A stretch of DNA of 64,000 nucleotides from Clostridium_AF sediminicola. Lineage in GTDB: Bacteria; Bacillota; Clostridia; Clostridiales; Clostridiaceae. The DNA is taken from positions 186,001 to 250,000 of the forward strand of contig NZ_BAABMF010000002.1 in assembly GCF_050402865.1 (NCBI RefSeq), read 5' to 3'. The translations under genes were made by a program, and so were the position numbers. Numbering within the stretch: the first letter of the stretch is position 1; each line of letters starts with the position of its first letter. Below the pieces are notes generated by a model, which saw nothing but the letters and a program-made list of their open reading frames with translations, was not told the origin of the DNA and made no database searches. Positions 43,034-53,014 of this stretch are shown in pieces.

Positions 43034-44047
43034 TTATTGTACTTCCAAATTTACCTGAACATTTTTTTCCCATGCTTCTTTTATCAATTGTTCAATTTCT
43101 TCTCTATCTAAATCAGTTGTTTCATAAGTTGCAATGAGAATAAGCTCTGATTTTTCGTGCTTTCTTTCAGTTTTCTTCATAGTTATATAAGAAGATGCTA
43201 AATCCACCTGATACCAAGCTTTACCATCAAAAATGTCTCCTTTTATTCTAAAGAATTTTTCTTTTAATTCTTCAATAAATCTTTCAAGATGTAACTTATC
43301 TATTGCCATATTTGTTTCTACTTTAAATGTCTTTAATTGATTCAAAGGTGTATTTGTCGATGGCATAGGAGCCAAACTCAATGTCACAAGTCCTTTATTC
43401 TGGACTTCATGCTCAAAGCTTATTTTTACATCTTTTTTCTCTTCGGCTTCTTTTATGCTATTCCAAAATTCATCAGTTAATTCACAAAAACTTGTTTTGT
43501 GTATACTTACGTTTGCATTTATATTCTTGATTTTATTTATAATTTTTTCAAGCCTATCAGCATCAACTAAATCAACCTTGTTTAATACAATAAAATCACT
43601 ATACTTTACTTGTCTTTCAACTGCAGGCAAAACTTGAACTAATTCTAAAAAATTAGTGCTATCTACAAGAGCTATAGTACCTTTATATTCATATAAGTCA
43701 CCATAATTTTTTGTAATAAGTTCTAAAATTGTTTTAGTATTTGAAGGATCTCCAATACCTGAAGATTCCACAAAAACATGATCTAAAGGATATTCTCCCA
43801 TTTTACCTAGTGCATCAATAAAAGCTCCTTTAAGACAAGAGCAAAATATTGCACCATTGTTAATTTCAACTAATTCATCACTTTCACTACCAACTCTATC
43901 TCCGTCTACACTTTCACTTCCAAACTCATTCATTACTATTCCTATTTTGTCATCTTGGAATTGCTTTAATAGTAGATTTAAGAAGGTAGTTTTCCCTGCA
44001 CCTAAAAATCCTGTTATAAAATATAGTTTTATTCTTTTTTTCACCAT
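43034..44047 (-). CDS. CobW/P47K-family GTPase
   Basis: A 337-aa G3E-family GTPase, likely a metal or cofactor insertion chaperone. Seen are Walker A FLGAGKTTFL, the CxCC-type metal motif as FCSCLKGAF, VESSGIGDPSN, the NKVDL specificity motif, and a C-terminal CobW domain (from about residue 225). ATG 44047 follows AAGGAG; a TTG at 44065 precedes the site. Beside a corrinoid protein and UroD-type methyltransferase, a role in corrinoid or zinc delivery to them is plausible inference. Confidence 0.88.
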   Translation of the reverse strand: MVKKRIKLYFITGFLGAGKTTFLNLLLKQFQDDKIGIVMNEFGSESVDGDRVGSESDELVEINNGAIFCSCLKGAFIDALGKMGEYPLDHVFVESSGIGDPSNTKTILELITKNYGDLYEYKGTIALVDSTNFLELVQVLPAVERQVKYSDFIVLNKVDLVDADRLEKIINKIKNINANVSIHKTSFCELTDEFWNSIKEAEEKKDVKISFEHEVQNKGLVTLSLAPMPSTNTPLNQLKTFKVETNMAIDKLHLERFIEELKEKFFRIKGDIFDGKAWYQVDLASSYITMKKTERKHEKSELILIATYETTDLDREEIEQLIKEAWEKNVQVNLEVQ

Positions 44048-44103
44048 ATCTTTCTCCTTAAACAAAATTTATTTAACTTAAATAATTATTAGAAAAATAT
44101 TAA

Positions 44104-44142
44104 TAAAAAGAGAAGCAATGCCATTAAACTATGGATTGCCTC
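44104..44142 (-). terminator. terminator between corrinoid and CobW-family genes
   Basis: Stem GAGgCAATcCAT / ATGgCATTGctTC followed on the minus strand by TCTTTTTATT. The cobW-type gene may be read through or have its own promoter. Confidence 0.65.
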
Positions 44143-44177
44143 ACTATATATTACAAATTAAAATTTAATTCTCTGAA

Positions 44178-44810
44178 TTATGCTACAATTGATTTAGCAA
44201 CATCTGCACATGTAGCAGCATCTGGAGTATAATAATCTGCTCCAATTTCCTTAGCAAAGTTATCTGTAATTGGCGCTCCACCAACCATTACTTTAACCTT
44301 ATCTCTTATTCCTCTTTTTTCTAACTCAGCAATTACTTCTGGCATTCTACCCATTGTAGTAGTTAACAATGCTGATAAACCAACAATGTCTGCTCCGCTT
44401 TCAACTACAGCATCTACGAATTTTTCTGGCGCTACATCAACACCTAAATCAATAACCTCAAATCCAGCACCTTTAACCATCATAGCAACTAAGTTTTTAC
44501 CAATGTCATGAAGATCACCTTTTACTGTTCCAATTACGAATTTCCCTAATGGCTCAACACCATCTTCGGCTAAAATTGGTTCTAAAATTTTAAGTCCAGC
44601 ATTCATAGCTCTTGCAGCAATTAAAACTTCTGGTACATATACTTCATTTTTCTTAAACTTTTCTCCAACGATACTCATTGCAGATAATAATCCTTGATCT
44701 AATATTTCTTTAGGATTACATTTTTCGTCAATTGCTTGTTGAACTAAAGCTTTAACTTTCTTTGCATTACCTTTTTGTAACATTGCTGACATTTCTTCAT
44801 ATAAACTCAT
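44178..44810 (-). CDS. corrinoid (B12-binding) methyl-carrier protein
   Basis: A 210-aa methyltransferase corrinoid protein of the MtaC/MtbC/MttC type. The N-terminal four-helix cap (about 1-85) is followed by the B12-binding Rossmann domain with the axial His in GDLHDIGKNLVAMM, VIDLGVDV and GADIVGLSALLTTTM. It accepts a methyl group on Co(I). ATG 44810 follows GGAGTG. Directly downstream of the UroD-type methyltransferase gene, forming a methyltransferase-carrier pair. Confidence 0.95.
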   Translation of the reverse strand: MSLYEEMSAMLQKGNAKKVKALVQQAIDEKCNPKEILDQGLLSAMSIVGEKFKKNEVYVPEVLIAARAMNAGLKILEPILAEDGVEPLGKFVIGTVKGDLHDIGKNLVAMMVKGAGFEVIDLGVDVAPEKFVDAVVESGADIVGLSALLTTTMGRMPEVIAELEKRGIRDKVKVMVGGAPITDNFAKEIGADYYTPDAATCADVAKSIVA

Positions 44811-44874
44811 ACCATACACTCCTCTGATTTTAATTTATATTTATTCTTCCAAAAATAAATAGCTTAATTTAAAA

Positions 44875-46230
44875 TTATAATCTTTTATCTATCTCTTTAA
44901 TCAAATCTGCTTCGCTAGGAATAATATTGTCAAATACTAAATCATTATTGATTAGCATTGCTGGTAAATTTACAACTCCCAATTTCATTGCTCTTGCAAT
45001 ACCAGCTTTAGATTTAACTAAACTTTCTCTATAATCAACTTTACCTTCATATTTAGGTAATACTCTTCTAACAGACTCTAACATATATTGACAAGGTGCA
45101 CAACCTTCAGAATCTAAAGTAATAATTTCGATAAATGCTTTACCTTGTTCTACAACGATATCTTCAAATACTTCTTCTTCACCGTCTTCTTCTAATTGTC
45201 TATCCGTTGTGAAGTTATCTAATGATGTAAATTCTCCTCTAACATATTGTGAAATAGCTTTTATATTATCAATTGGAGTATCAAACGGCATATCACATCC
45301 TGGAGATAAAATATATCCTGGTGATCCACCTGCAATCTCAATTTCTTTTTTAACTTCTTCAACGTTTTCCATTGGAGAACCAAATAACATTTTAGTTGTT
45401 AATGGAAGATTTCCACCTATTGATACTTTATATTTATCTGCTAATTCTCTAGCAAATGCCAAATCAACATTTTCATCAAATGCAAGCCCATCTGGTTCAG
45501 CTTGACACATTAATTCAAGACATTTTGTAGCATCTCCACAACAGAATGTAGTTACTTTAAGACCTAATTCTTTAACATAGCTATTTAAATCTTTTAAGTA
45601 AGGAGAAACAAATTCTTCAAAATGATCTGGAGAAATTTGTGTTACCATTGGATCTACAGTAGCAATAACATGAACTCCTGTAGTAGAATACATTTTAGCA
45701 AAATCTTTAGCTACTTGATTACTAAATTCCATTACTTCTTTAACTTTATCAGGATCCATTATCATATCCATAAATAGGTTTGTACCCATTAAATGAGATG
45801 CTAATGTGAAAGGTCCACATATTAATGCATAAAGAGCAGTCTCATCACCGATTTCTGCTGCAATTCTTCTAGCTGCTTCTAATACTATTGGATATCTTCC
45901 ATCGTTTTCAGTAGGTAATTTTAAATCTTTAACTGATTTTTCTTCTAATATGTGAGAAGTTACTGACGGTGGGTTATTTGCCGCCCATTTAATATCACAA
46001 CCTAAAGCTTCTGGCTCTATTTGAAGATCAAAAGCTACTGGTAATCCATCTGGTTTATATACTTCATTAGCCTTTAAAACTCCTGCGACAATATTATCAA
46101 CGCTTTTTAAATAAGCCTCTGCATCCATATCAAGTAAGTTTGCTGTTTGAACTCCTGCATAAGGTACCCAAGGTGTTCTATCAACTGTTTCAAAACTAAG
46201 TGCTTTTAATACTCTCTCTTTACCGTTCAT
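44875..46230 (-). CDS. UroD-family corrinoid methyltransferase fused to a thioredoxin-like domain
   Basis: A 451-aa protein. Residues 1-350 match the uroporphyrinogen decarboxylase/MtaA-CmuA methyltransferase family (KERVLKALSFETVDRTPWVPY; GPFTLASHLMG; FCCGDATKCLELMCQAEPDGLAFDE; GGSPGYILSPGCDMPFDTP, with His/Cys-type metal ligands). After an acidic linker (about 340-370) comes a thioredoxin-like domain (about 370-451) with a CAPC active-site motif and the cis-Pro motif VVNLPAMLIN. The thioredoxin fusion is unusual. It likely transfers methyl groups between a substrate or another carrier and the adjacent corrinoid protein; substrate unknown. Confidence 0.88.
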   Translation of the reverse strand: MNGKERVLKALSFETVDRTPWVPYAGVQTANLLDMDAEAYLKSVDNIVAGVLKANEVYKPDGLPVAFDLQIEPEALGCDIKWAANNPPSVTSHILEEKSVKDLKLPTENDGRYPIVLEAARRIAAEIGDETALYALICGPFTLASHLMGTNLFMDMIMDPDKVKEVMEFSNQVAKDFAKMYSTTGVHVIATVDPMVTQISPDHFEEFVSPYLKDLNSYVKELGLKVTTFCCGDATKCLELMCQAEPDGLAFDENVDLAFARELADKYKVSIGGNLPLTTKMLFGSPMENVEEVKKEIEIAGGSPGYILSPGCDMPFDTPIDNIKAISQYVRGEFTSLDNFTTDRQLEEDGEEEVFEDIVVEQGKAFIEIITLDSEGCAPCQYMLESVRRVLPKYEGKVDYRESLVKSKAGIARAMKLGVVNLPAMLINNDLVFDNIIPSEADLIKEIDKRL

Positions 46231-46450
46231 GATATACCTCCAACAAATTTATTTATATTATATTTTTTACTTGTTTATAAATATTATTATTGTTACCGTG
46301 CACAAATATAATATATCACTTTTAAAGTAAACGTTATTATAATTATTTTATTATTTTTGTAATATTTTTAGTGTTTTAAATAAATAGACTATAATTCAAA
46401 AAATTGTGATAAAATTTTAAAAAAAGAACAAATTTAAAGGGGTCTTAATT

Positions 46451-47086
46451 ATGCCAAGATTAAATAATCTATGCTATGAACCAAGAAAAAAGATTGTTTT
46501 TAACTCAATTGACTGTTATGAGGATAGCCCAATTTATGACCATACCTCTGAATTATTTGAAGAGATAAAGTCAAAACTTCCCGATTACATATCCCCAACA
46601 GGAATATATTCAATTACAGATATTCCACAAAATAATTATTTTATTTTACCCAAGTGTTATACAAAAGTATGTTTATGCTATGTTTCAATAGGTCACAAAA
46701 TAATAGATGTTATAAATAACTATTTTAATGAAGCGGAATATCTTGAAGGAATGTTATTAGATTCTATTTCTGATGATATATTATTCCAATATAGCAATAA
46801 AATGAGAGATCACATAGAAAAACTTTCATCAAAAAATAACTACGGACTAAGTAAAAGAATCTCTCCTGGTGATAATAATTATCCTATGGAATATACAAAG
46901 TTTATAGTGGATGAATTAGTAAGGTTAGAAAATCCATCCGAACATATATCTTATACAGATTCATATATGATTAAACCTGTAAAATCATTAGCATTCATGT
47001 ATGGATTAGGGCTTAACTTAAAATCAGAAAAAGACCACGATTGTAAAAGCTGTACAAATATAACTTGTAAATTTAGGGAGGTATAA
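46451..47086 (+). CDS. MetH-activation-domain-like protein of corrinoid cluster
   Basis: A 211-aa protein resembling the vitamin B12-dependent methionine synthase activation domain, as seen in stand-alone proteins of methyltransferase clusters. The C-terminal MIKPVKSLAFMYGLGL segment mirrors the P-x-K-S-x-S-x-x-G motif, and it ends with a CKSCTNITC cysteine motif. AAAGGGG precedes the ATG. It is 2 bases before the activator gene and probably helps methylate or reactivate the corrinoid. Confidence 0.75.
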   Translation: MPRLNNLCYEPRKKIVFNSIDCYEDSPIYDHTSELFEEIKSKLPDYISPTGIYSITDIPQNNYFILPKCYTKVCLCYVSIGHKIIDVINNYFNEAEYLEGMLLDSISDDILFQYSNKMRDHIEKLSSKNNYGLSKRISPGDNNYPMEYTKFIVDELVRLENPSEHISYTDSYMIKPVKSLAFMYGLGLNLKSEKDHDCKSCTNITCKFREV

Positions 47087-47088
47087 TT

Positions 47089-48861
47089 ATGCAAATCAAA
47101 GCAAAAGTCATCTATGGAAATACTGAAAAATCTATTGAAGTAGATAGCAATATGAATTTACTTAGCAATTTATTAAAGAACGATATAAAAATGGAAAGTC
47201 CTTGTGGAGGAAAGGGGATTTGTGGAAAATGTAAAATTAAAATTTTATCAGGTTCATCACTCCCTTCACAACAAGACAATAAATTTTTTACAGAGGAAGA
47301 ACTAAAATTAGGATATAGACTTGCTTGTACTTGTTTTCCTTCTGAGGATATAACTATTCAGCTAGATAAAAATTATTCAGAAAGTTATGAAATATTAACA
47401 ACCGAAAAAATCCAAGAAATAAATGACAACGATTTTAGAATCATGATTCATGAAGTACCAATAAAGGATGATTTGCTTGAAAAAACAAATAACATTACAT
47501 CATATATAGATAATTATTTAGGATCAAAATTTCAATATTCTCTTAGTTCATTAAACAAAATTTCTAACTTATTAAAAAAAGATATTAATACTATTAGCTC
47601 ATTATTTGTAAAAACTTCTAGAAAAAAAGTTATTGATATCTCAGATAAAACTATCTACTCTTATGGTGTTTCCATAGATATAGGTACTACAACATTAGCT
47701 CTTTCTCTAATAAATATGACTAATGGTAAAATAATTAACAATTATTCTATTATAAACCCTCAACAAAAATTTGGATATGATGTTATTTCAAGAATTCAAT
47801 ATGCCTCTGAGCATGAACAAAATTTGAATTTTATAAGTGATACCATTATTACAACCCTAGATGATTCAATAAGAAAGCTACTTACTTTAAGTAAGGTTGA
47901 TAGAGATTATCTAGATTGTGTTGCTATTGCCGGAAATACTACAATGATTCAATTGCTTTTGTCTTTGGATTCTTTTTCTATTAGTGTATCTCCATTCACT
48001 ATGGTAACTGATTGTACAATGGCTCTTACTTATAGAGAAGTTTTCAATAATAAATATATTGATGCAGAAGTATTTTTACTTCCAGCTGTTGCTGCTTATG
48101 TTGGTGGTGATATAACTTCTGGAATATATACCACTGAAATGTATAAGGATGATAAAATTTCTATACTTTTAGATATTGGTACTAATGGCGAGATGGTTAT
48201 CGGTAATAAAGATTCTTTGATGTGTGCTGCGACTGCTGCTGGTCCTGCTTTTGAAGGCGCTAAAATCAAACATGGAATCGGTGGTGTAAAAGGTGCTATA
48301 TCTGCTGTGAGCTTGTCAAATAAAACTATCGAAACAATAGGAGATAAGGCTCCAATAGGTATATGTGGAACTGGAGTAGTTGACATAGTAAGTGAATTCA
48401 TTGATAATGAAATTATCGATGAAACTGGTTACTTAGAACCTGAATATTTAGACGAAAATGAAGAATTTTTCATTGCTAAGGATTCAAAGGGTAATAATAT
48501 AAGTTTTACACAAAACGATGTTCGTGAAATTCAATTAGCAAAATCCGCTATATTATCAGGAATTGAAGTTTTAGTAGAAAGTTATGGTATAGATTATTCA
48601 CAAGTAGACAAAATATACTTAGCCGGTGGCTTTGGGACAAAACTCCACATGAACCAAGCAATAAACATCGGTCTTATACCAAAGGAATTAAAAGAAAAAA
48701 TAATTCCAATAGGTAACTCATCACTTGATGGAGCTATAAAGTTTTTACTTAACAAAAATGCTTTTACACATTTAAATAATATTATACAAAAAACAAATTA
48801 TATAGAACTATCTTTGAATCCTGATTTTAATAATAAATTTGTAGAAAACATGATATTTTAA
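47089..48861 (+). CDS. reductive activator of corrinoid proteins (RACo-type, 2Fe-2S and ASKHA)
   Basis: A 590-aa protein with an N-terminal [2Fe-2S] ferredoxin (ESPCGGKGICGKCKIKIL and CTC, residues 35-85), a linker, and a C-terminal DUF4445/ASKHA ATPase (about 195-560) with phosphate loops SIDIGTTTLALSL and LLDIGTNGEMVIG and the CAATAAGPAFEGAKI motif. RACo proteins use ATP hydrolysis to reduce Co(II) corrinoid to active Co(I). Middle gene of a three-gene plus-strand operon divergent from the methyltransferase genes. Confidence 0.93.
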   Translation: MQIKAKVIYGNTEKSIEVDSNMNLLSNLLKNDIKMESPCGGKGICGKCKIKILSGSSLPSQQDNKFFTEEELKLGYRLACTCFPSEDITIQLDKNYSESYEILTTEKIQEINDNDFRIMIHEVPIKDDLLEKTNNITSYIDNYLGSKFQYSLSSLNKISNLLKKDINTISSLFVKTSRKKVIDISDKTIYSYGVSIDIGTTTLALSLINMTNGKIINNYSIINPQQKFGYDVISRIQYASEHEQNLNFISDTIITTLDDSIRKLLTLSKVDRDYLDCVAIAGNTTMIQLLLSLDSFSISVSPFTMVTDCTMALTYREVFNNKYIDAEVFLLPAVAAYVGGDITSGIYTTEMYKDDKISILLDIGTNGEMVIGNKDSLMCAATAAGPAFEGAKIKHGIGGVKGAISAVSLSNKTIETIGDKAPIGICGTGVVDIVSEFIDNEIIDETGYLEPEYLDENEEFFIAKDSKGNNISFTQNDVREIQLAKSAILSGIEVLVESYGIDYSQVDKIYLAGGFGTKLHMNQAINIGLIPKELKEKIIPIGNSSLDGAIKFLLNKNAFTHLNNIIQKTNYIELSLNPDFNNKFVENMIF

Positions 48862-48890
48862 GATAAACAATATTTTACGGAGGTAATTTC

Positions 48891-50147
48891 ATGGAGGGGC
48901 TATTCGGTACAGATGGTAAATTAAACCAATTAATAATAAAAGAAGCTTTGTCAACATTCTATTTTTCTACTAATGTACCTGTATTTGCTATTAATGAAAA
49001 AGGAGATAGAATTGCCAGTTCCGAGGGTAACTACGATTTTTGTAAAGAATTTAGACTTTTAATTAACAATCAAAATATTTGTAAGCAAATTCATTTATAT
49101 AGCAGCAAGCAATCTGTGCAATGGGGTGAAAGTTATATTTTTACATGTCCTGCTTTTTTAGTGCATATTTCTGCTCCAATTGTTTATGATGGAATATTTA
49201 AGGGTGCTCTAATTGCAGGTCCTATTCTTTTAAATGATGTAGATGACCTTATTGTTAGTGATATAATACAAAAATATAATATCTCTTTAGACAAAAAAAA
49301 TGTTTTAGAAAAACTCATAAAAGACATTCAGGTTATATCCCCAGTTAGAGCAAGATATTTAAGTAAAATGCTTTTTACTGTTACTTTAAATATGTTAGAC
49401 GAAGAAAAATTCAAATTGAGAGAAAGAAATGTGGTATTACAGCAACAATCTAAGATTAGCGAAAGTATTCATTCAATAAAAATAGAGAAAATTTCTGATT
49501 CATATCCTTATCAAAAAGAAAGAGATCTTTTTACAAAAGTTAAACTTGGTGATGAAGTTGGCGCAAAAAAAATATTAAATGATTTATTAGGTCATGTTTT
49601 CTTTTCCTCAGGAGGAAAACAAGAAATAATAAAAACTAGAATTTTAGAATTATTCTCAGTATTATCAAGAGCTGCTGTTGAAGGTGGCGCATCACTAGAT
49701 ACAATCTTTGGTATTAACTTTAAATTTATTAGTAAACTAAGTAAATTAGAAAGTATTGAAGAATTATCATATTGGACATTAAATATTTTGGACAGATTTA
49801 CTGAGAATGTTTTTAATCTTCCAAGTATGAAAAATTCTGAAATTATAAAAACATCATTAAATTATATCAATGAACATTATATGGAAGATATATCTTTAGA
49901 TACAGTAGCCAATTTTGTACATTTGAATTCATCGTATTTTTCTTCACTCTTTAAATCCCAAGTTGGAGAAGGTTTTTCTGACTATTTAAACAAAGTCAGA
50001 ATAGGTGAAGCAAAAAAATATCTGAAAGAAACAGATTTACCCATTCTTGAAATTTCTATGATGGTAGGTTACGAGAGTCAAAGTTATTTCACTAAAGTCT
50101 TTAAAAAAGTTGCTGGTAGAACACCCAGACAATATCGAAACAGCTAA
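48891..50147 (+). CDS. PocR-domain AraC-family regulator
   Basis: A 418-aa regulator. The N-terminal PocR sensory domain (about 15-170; NICKQIHLYSSKQSVQWGESYIFTCPAFLVHISAPI) has Cys residues and binds small organic ligands in relatives. A central helical part leads to two AraC helix-turn-helices at the C-terminus (DTVANFVHLNSSYFSSLFKS; ILEISMMVGYESQSYFTKVFKKVAGRTPRQYR). Likely controls the corrinoid methyltransferase cluster in response to its substrate. Confidence 0.9.
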   Translation: MEGLFGTDGKLNQLIIKEALSTFYFSTNVPVFAINEKGDRIASSEGNYDFCKEFRLLINNQNICKQIHLYSSKQSVQWGESYIFTCPAFLVHISAPIVYDGIFKGALIAGPILLNDVDDLIVSDIIQKYNISLDKKNVLEKLIKDIQVISPVRARYLSKMLFTVTLNMLDEEKFKLRERNVVLQQQSKISESIHSIKIEKISDSYPYQKERDLFTKVKLGDEVGAKKILNDLLGHVFFSSGGKQEIIKTRILELFSVLSRAAVEGGASLDTIFGINFKFISKLSKLESIEELSYWTLNILDRFTENVFNLPSMKNSEIIKTSLNYINEHYMEDISLDTVANFVHLNSSYFSSLFKSQVGEGFSDYLNKVRIGEAKKYLKETDLPILEISMMVGYESQSYFTKVFKKVAGRTPRQYRNS

Positions 50148-50168
50148 TTTCCGTATGGAATTAGCTGT
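50140..50168 (+). terminator. terminator at end of the AraC-family gene
   Basis: Stem ACAGCTAATTTCC / GGAATTAGCTGT, 4-base loop, then TTTT. The last two codons and stop of the regulator lie in the left arm. Confidence 0.85.
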
Positions 50169-50191
50169 TTTGATTCTTAAGTGAACCCTTA

Positions 50192-51100
50192 TTATCTCGA
50201 ATTAATAAATACGCCTGAAATTATAAATGTAGCAGCTAGAACACTTATTAATGTGATTTTTTGACCAAGTATAAAAAATGCAAGAATCATAGAAAAAAGT
50301 GGAACTAAATTTATATATAAACTAGTTTTGCTCGGACCAATTTTTTTGATAGAAATTTGTTGAATTAAATATCCAATAACAGAAGCAAAAATCGCCATAT
50401 ATATTATCGAACCCCATCCTTTAATAGTTGTGTTGCCAATAATTTCCCATGGTTTTTCGCTAATCATAAGCGGCATTGTTACAATAGCACAAATTGAAAA
50501 AACATAACTCGTTATTTTTAATGGACTATATTTTTCTCCTGCCTTTTTAGATAATATTGCGTAAACTACCCAAAACAACACTGCCAACATCATGAGTAAA
50601 TCACCTTTATTGAATTTCATACTAATCAACTTGGCAAAATCTCCATTTATAGTAATTAAAACAACTCCAGTAAAAGCTAAAAGTATAGCTAAAATATTTT
50701 TTGAATTAATTTTATCCTTTAAAAAGAATGCAGACAACAAAGTAGTTATACAGGGATTCGTTGCTCCTATTAAGGCAGAATTTACAGGTGAAGTAAATTT
50801 AAGTGACATAAAGAAAAACAAATGATATCCTACCATACCAGTTAAACTCATAGCTACTAATAATTTTAAATCTTTCTTTTCAATTTTCCAATTGCCTTCG
50901 TTTTTAAGTAATAAAGAAGCAATTACTATTGTACCTATAAAGAACCTTAGAAAAATAAGAGTAAAAATGGGGAATTCTTCAACTGAAAACTTACCCGCTA
51001 TAAAAGCTCCCGCCCAAAACAATGCTGCAATTACCATGCTATTTTTTTCAATTAATAATTTGATGTAATTTTTTTTATTAGCCTTCGCTATTTTTTCCAA
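50192..51100 (-). CDS. EamA-family (DMT) transporter
   Basis: A 302-aa protein with about ten transmembrane segments arranged as two EamA repeats (ALFWAGAFIAGKFSVEEFPIFTLIFLRF; MLAVLFWVVYAILSKKAGEKYSPLKIT). Probable drug/metabolite exporter with unknown substrate. The GTG at 51109 overlaps the ribosome binding site GGGGTG, so TTG 51100 is the likelier start. Confidence 0.88.
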   Translation of the reverse strand: MEKIAKANKKNYIKLLIEKNSMVIAALFWAGAFIAGKFSVEEFPIFTLIFLRFFIGTIVIASLLLKNEGNWKIEKKDLKLLVAMSLTGMVGYHLFFFMSLKFTSPVNSALIGATNPCITTLLSAFFLKDKINSKNILAILLAFTGVVLITINGDFAKLISMKFNKGDLLMMLAVLFWVVYAILSKKAGEKYSPLKITSYVFSICAIVTMPLMISEKPWEIIGNTTIKGWGSIIYMAIFASVIGYLIQQISIKKIGPSKTSLYINLVPLFSMILAFFILGQKITLISVLAATFIISGVFINSR

Positions 51101-51138
51101 TAAGAACACCCCTTTTTAATAAAATTCAGAATCAAGAT

Positions 51139-52326
51139 TTATCTCTTTGTATTTCCTACAACATAAAAATTTGCAAACATAAACAATGTAGCTAATATTG
51201 CAAGTATTTTAAATGAAAATATTAATGAATATGAATCTCCTAATTTACCCACTAGAGGAAAAATAACTATCATAAAGAAACTGAAAACCATACTTTGAAA
51301 GGATATTATCGTTGCTCTATTTTCACTTGGAATTAGCTTGTTTATATAATCCGAAGTGGTTACAAATATTATTACTTCCACGGCACTCATAATTATAAAA
51401 AATACACTTTGATACTTTGTAATAGCTGCTCCCCATGCACATATTACAAAAACCAATGGCATTATAATTAATATTCCTTTTTCTTTTAGTATTTTCTCAA
51501 TAACATGAACCTTTGAGGCAACTAAAGCCGAGATAATAGATGTTACTGATAAAATTATTCCTATTTTAAATTCAGTATACCCACCAGTTTTCCAATAGTT
51601 TTGTAAATAGAAGAAAAGACTAGTGCAAAAGGCACCAATAACTTCACTAAAAATTATTAAGAACCCAATTTTCATATTTCCTCTTATCACACTAATACTA
51701 TTTGTCAGTTGATTCTTCAGCACTTTGATAACATTATAATCTTTTTTATTTTCTTTTATAATTATTGGTTCTTCAAATAACGTAGCTTCAGAAAATGTTA
51801 CTACTACAAATACTGCACTTAACCAAAATGTGAAAAAGTAACTTTTAGTAGCCAAATATCCGCCAAGCAAAAATGCACATACAGAACTAATTTGCATCAC
51901 CATTTCATTTTTACCATTAACTTTAATAAAGCTATCTTCTTCCCCTAGCTCTTTTAGTGAATCATAAATCAATGCCTCACCTGCACCAGATTCTAGATTA
52001 TTCCCAAGAGCTTGTATAATAAACGATAATGCAAACATATAAAAACTATTAGAGTAAATTAATAAAATAGTACTAATAAAAGTACCTACCCTACCAAGTA
52101 CTCTGCTGACTTTTCTTCCAAATATATCTGCAACCGCACCTGTAGGCACTTCCATTAAAAATGATGTTATATGATATATTCCTTCTAGCACGCCAAGTTG
52201 TAATAATGACATTCCCTTAAAAGCTAGATATATCATCCATAACCCTTGAGTTAAGTTTAATCTTGATAAAAATATAAATATATAATTTAATTTAATATTA
52301 TTTTTTAGTTTATCCTTATAATTCAT
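51139..52326 (-). CDS. major facilitator superfamily transporter
   Basis: A 395-aa protein with about 12 hydrophobic segments and the MFS loop motif GAVADIFGRKVSRVLGR between helices 2 and 3. Resembles the tetracycline/multidrug-type MFS proteins of clostridia. It is upstream of the EamA gene on the same strand (38-base gap), so cotranscription is possible. Confidence 0.88.
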   Translation of the reverse strand: MNYKDKLKNNIKLNYIFIFLSRLNLTQGLWMIYLAFKGMSLLQLGVLEGIYHITSFLMEVPTGAVADIFGRKVSRVLGRVGTFISTILLIYSNSFYMFALSFIIQALGNNLESGAGEALIYDSLKELGEEDSFIKVNGKNEMVMQISSVCAFLLGGYLATKSYFFTFWLSAVFVVVTFSEATLFEEPIIIKENKKDYNVIKVLKNQLTNSISVIRGNMKIGFLIIFSEVIGAFCTSLFFYLQNYWKTGGYTEFKIGIILSVTSIISALVASKVHVIEKILKEKGILIIMPLVFVICAWGAAITKYQSVFFIIMSAVEVIIFVTTSDYINKLIPSENRATIISFQSMVFSFFMIVIFPLVGKLGDSYSLIFSFKILAILATLFMFANFYVVGNTKR

Positions 52327-53014
52327 TGTTTTACCCCCATATATAGTTGACAGTTTTCAGTGGTCAGTTAACAGTGTAAAAGATACCCACTTTAACTTAC
52401 CTCTTAAATTTATTTATCGACCTTTTTTGGGGATAAAGCACAAAATAAAAAACCTGCACAGAAAAACTGTATAGGTAAATAATCTTTAAACTATTATCAC
52501 ATGCAATTTTTCCTTATGACAAATTCATTATCATTCTATTTTTAGACGCACCTATCCCCGTGTGCCTAAAAATGAATGTTTGATTTTGAACTTCATTCAA
52601 AAACTCTAAACAATTAAATTTGCTCATGAAGTAAATTGCACCGCCTTTATATGTAATTTATAATTCGTAATACATAATTATGCATTACATAAATAAATAT
52701 ACCATACCTATATAGTAAAATAAAGATTAAACCTATATATTTCCATTACTTTGTACCACAAAGAATATTATTGCAATTATTGTTATAATGGATAAAACTA
52801 ATAATATTACTTTTAAAGCACTTACCGGGGCTTCACCATCTACTTCTCTATTTCTAAAGAATCTCTTAGTAAATCAACGAAAACTAACGTAGAAAAGGTT
52901 ATCAATTGATATTTTTTTAACAATTAAACATTTACATGACCTTAAAAAAGGTTTGTTTCTACCATATAATAAGTATATAATTAAGACATAAAAATATTGA
53001 GGAGGAATTTTATT
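52327..53014. other. 688-bp intergenic region with repeat, hairpin and gene remnant
   Basis: No intact gene is seen. At 52343-52395 are TAGTTGACAG and CAGTGGTCAGTTAACAGTG words of the dispersed repeat type. At 52536-52571 an imperfect stem TTTTTAGaCgCAC / GTGtGcCTAAAAA is present. At 52733-52873 (minus) a 46-codon open frame without start codon encodes an acidic patch and one membrane segment (SALKVILLVLSIITIIAIIFFVV), probably the end of a decayed gene. Confidence 0.5.

Noticed and set aside
46231..46450. Cobalamin riboswitch between the divergent corrinoid genes
   Set aside because: The 220-bp gap is almost pure A/T and shows none of the conserved B12-box-like sequence or stable stems.
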